Of a DNA stretch of 47,736 bases, positions 46,604-47,736 are shown piece after piece. The DNA lies in NCBI GenBank assembly GCA_030536255.1, contig JAUNQI010000017.1, positions 1 through 47,736 on the forward strand. Direction: 5' to 3'. The stretch's first letter is position 1. Each line of letters opens with the position of its first letter. The stretch is from Eubacteriales bacterium (GTDB lineage Bacteria; Bacillota; Clostridia; Oscillospirales; Oscillospiraceae). The notes below the pieces were generated by a model. It had not been told where the DNA came from. It made no database searches and saw nothing but the letters and a program-made list of their open reading frames with translations. The translations under genes were made by a program, and so were the position numbers.

Positions 46604-47398
46604 ATGCTGGACATTAATCATATTTCCAAAACATTTAATATCGGAACCATCAACGAAAAAAAGGCGCTGATCGATCTGGATCTGCATCTGGCGGAGGGGG
46701 ATTTCGTAACCGTGATCGGCGGAAACGGAGCCGGAAAAAGCACGATGCTGAACGCTGTGGCCGGAGTATGGCCTGTCGATTCGGGGTCGATCGTTCTGGA
46801 CGGAAAGAACATTACAGGTCTGCCTGATTATAAGCGTGCGGAAGATATCGGAAGAGTATTTCAGGATCCGATGATGGGAACTGCTCCGGATATGCAGGTG
46901 GAGGAAAACCTTGCCCTGGCTTTCAGAAGAGGCCAGAAAAGGGGATTGAAGTGGGAGGTTACCAATTCCGAAAGAGATATCTATTATGAACAGCTGAAAT
47001 CTCTCGGTCTCGGTCTGGAGAGTCGGATGAAGGCAAAGGTGGGTCTTCTGTCCGGAGGACAGAGACAGGCGCTGACGCTGTTTATGGCAGCCTTGAAAAA
47101 GCCGAAGCTCCTTCTTCTGGATGAGCACACAGCGGCACTCGATCCGGCAACCGCTGCGAAAGTTTTGGAGCTGTCGGACAGACTGGTTAATGAAAGTAAC
47201 CTGACAACGATGATGATTACGCATAATATGACCGATGCAATCAAGCATGGAAACAGACTGATCATGATGGACAGAGGGAAGATCATTCTGGATATCTGCG
47301 GGGAGGAAAAGAAAAACCTGACAAAAAAAGACCTGCTGGAAAAGTTTGCGGAAGTGGCTGGAAAACAGGAAGAAACGGATTCCGTGCTCTTATCATAA
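46604..47398 (+). CDS. ABC importer ATP-binding protein
   Basis: 264 residues. Walker A VIGGNGAGKSTMLN (about 37-50), Q-loop GRVFQDPMMG, signature LLSGGQRQALTLFMA (about 148), Walker B KLLLLDEHTAALD (about 167), H-loop MMITHNM. The Walker B is followed by EHTAALD, as in the family paired with PF04392 proteins. GAAGGAAG precedes the ATG. No clear terminator separates it from the rrn promoter. Confidence 0.95.
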   Translation: MLDINHISKTFNIGTINEKKALIDLDLHLAEGDFVTVIGGNGAGKSTMLNAVAGVWPVDSGSIVLDGKNITGLPDYKRAEDIGRVFQDPMMGTAPDMQVEENLALAFRRGQKRGLKWEVTNSERDIYYEQLKSLGLGLESRMKAKVGLLSGGQRQALTLFMAALKKPKLLLLDEHTAALDPATAAKVLELSDRLVNESNLTTMMITHNMTDAIKHGNRLIMMDRGKIILDICGEEKKNLTKKDLLEKFAEVAGKQEETDSVLLS

Positions 47399-47401
47399 AT
47401 A

Positions 47402-47462
47402 TTTTCAAAATTTGACGTATGAAATGACACAAAAATATACGTAAAAAATTTTTCAAAATTTG
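47402..47462 (+). repeat. Direct repeat in A/T-rich DNA upstream of the rrn promoter
   Basis: TTTTCAAAATTTG occurs at 47402-47414 and 47450-47462. The A/T tracts up to 47474 could act as an UP element for the rRNA promoter. Confidence 0.5.
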
Positions 47463-47474
47463 TGAAAAAAAGTG

Positions 47475-47503
47475 TTGACAAGGAGGGAGTAAAGTAGTAT
47501 ATT
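47475..47503 (+). promoter_or_regulatory. rRNA operon promoter
   Basis: TTGACA (47475-47480), 17-base spacer, TATATT (47498-47503), after long A/T tracts. Start expected near 47510. Confidence 0.88.
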
Positions 47504-47508
47504 AGTCA

Positions 47509-47547
47509 AGCTGTCACGTGAGACAGCTGTGTACCTTGAAAATTGAA
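47509..47547 (+). promoter_or_regulatory. rrn leader: 5' hairpin and boxA-like element
   Basis: AGCTGTC (47509-47515) pairs with GACAGCT (47522-47528) at the very start of the transcript. TGTACCTTGAAAATTGAACA follows, close to the leader sequence of Bacillota rRNA operons that includes boxA for antitermination. Confidence 0.6.
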
Positions 47548-47662
47548 CAATGTAAGAAAAACAGCTTATGCAAATAAGCACCAGAAAAGGGTTCAAAAGG
47601 TTTGGAAACAAACCAAAGAATAAATTCTTTTGAGAGCTGGAAAGCTATTCAATAGATATTAA

Positions 47663-47676
47663 CCGCGGAAACGCGG
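47663..47676 (+). other. GNRA-loop hairpin just before 16S rRNA
   Basis: CCGCG (47663-47667), GAAA loop, CGCGG (47672-47676), 12 bases before the mature 5' end. Probably part of the processing region. Confidence 0.6.
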
Positions 47677-47687
47677 ATAATATACAA

Positions 47688-47736
<49 letters not shown>

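Overview
The window is a stretch of bacterial chromosome from a Gram-positive anaerobe-like member of the Bacillota, most probably class Clostridia (Oscillospirales/Ruminococcaceae-like). Support: LPXTG/sortase surface proteins, an ER-type (SipW-like) signal peptidase, RemA, CdaA/CdaR, a PASTA kinase/phosphatase pair, ExPortal-style secreted proteins with no outer-membrane genes, and the low-GC-type 16S 5' end at the right edge. Family placement is inference. Most genes are moderately GC-rich and tightly packed, with many ATGA overlaps.

Layout. 1-6896: surface-fibre locus: the 3' end of an LPXTG SpaA-type pilin, a class C sortase, a secreted pilin-like protein, two SipW/TasA-like secreted proteins, a 681-residue membrane protein with a MucBP domain, and a SipW-like signal peptidase; a cytoplasmic coiled-coil protein follows (6981-7439). 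7500-8734: an AT-richer AAA ATPase islet with its own promoter. 8760-14507: uvrA, recD2 and a comF-family gene. 14599-15391: a second AT-rich islet, a GNAT-like protein and an 80-residue protein. 15477-20049: mreB, ispD, ispF, cdaA, cdaR. 20111-31261: a long housekeeping run yicC-remA-gmk-rpoZ-priA-def-fmt-rsmB-rlmN-prpC-pknB-rsgA, then yebC with its own promoter. 32284-33365 (minus): an unknown protein and a PAP2 phosphatase. 33485-41267: uvrB-polA-rimI-tsaD, a DJ-1 family gene and an STAS-kinase fusion. 41422-44114 (minus): a surface 5'-nucleotidase and radC. 44294-47398: a three-gene ABC importer. 47475-47736: rrn promoter, leader and the first 49 bases of 16S rRNA.

The most striking item is the leader of the ABC importer (PF04392-type binding protein, a family that includes predicted Trp/Tyr importers). 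It holds a promoter, a 23-codon leader peptide with seven tyrosine codons (two runs of three), then a Rho-independent terminator whose left arm can instead join a long antiterminator helix that begins at the leader stop codon. This is the layout of a classical ribosome-mediated attenuator, here apparently sensing tyrosine. Bacillota usually use T-box riboswitches for this, and none is seen here.

A second theme is the mixed fibre locus, which combines covalent (sortase/pilin) and SipW-dependent (TasA-like) assembly parts in one run of genes. RemA, the B. subtilis activator of matrix genes, is encoded elsewhere in the same window. Functions are assigned from motifs read by eye; no database search was run.
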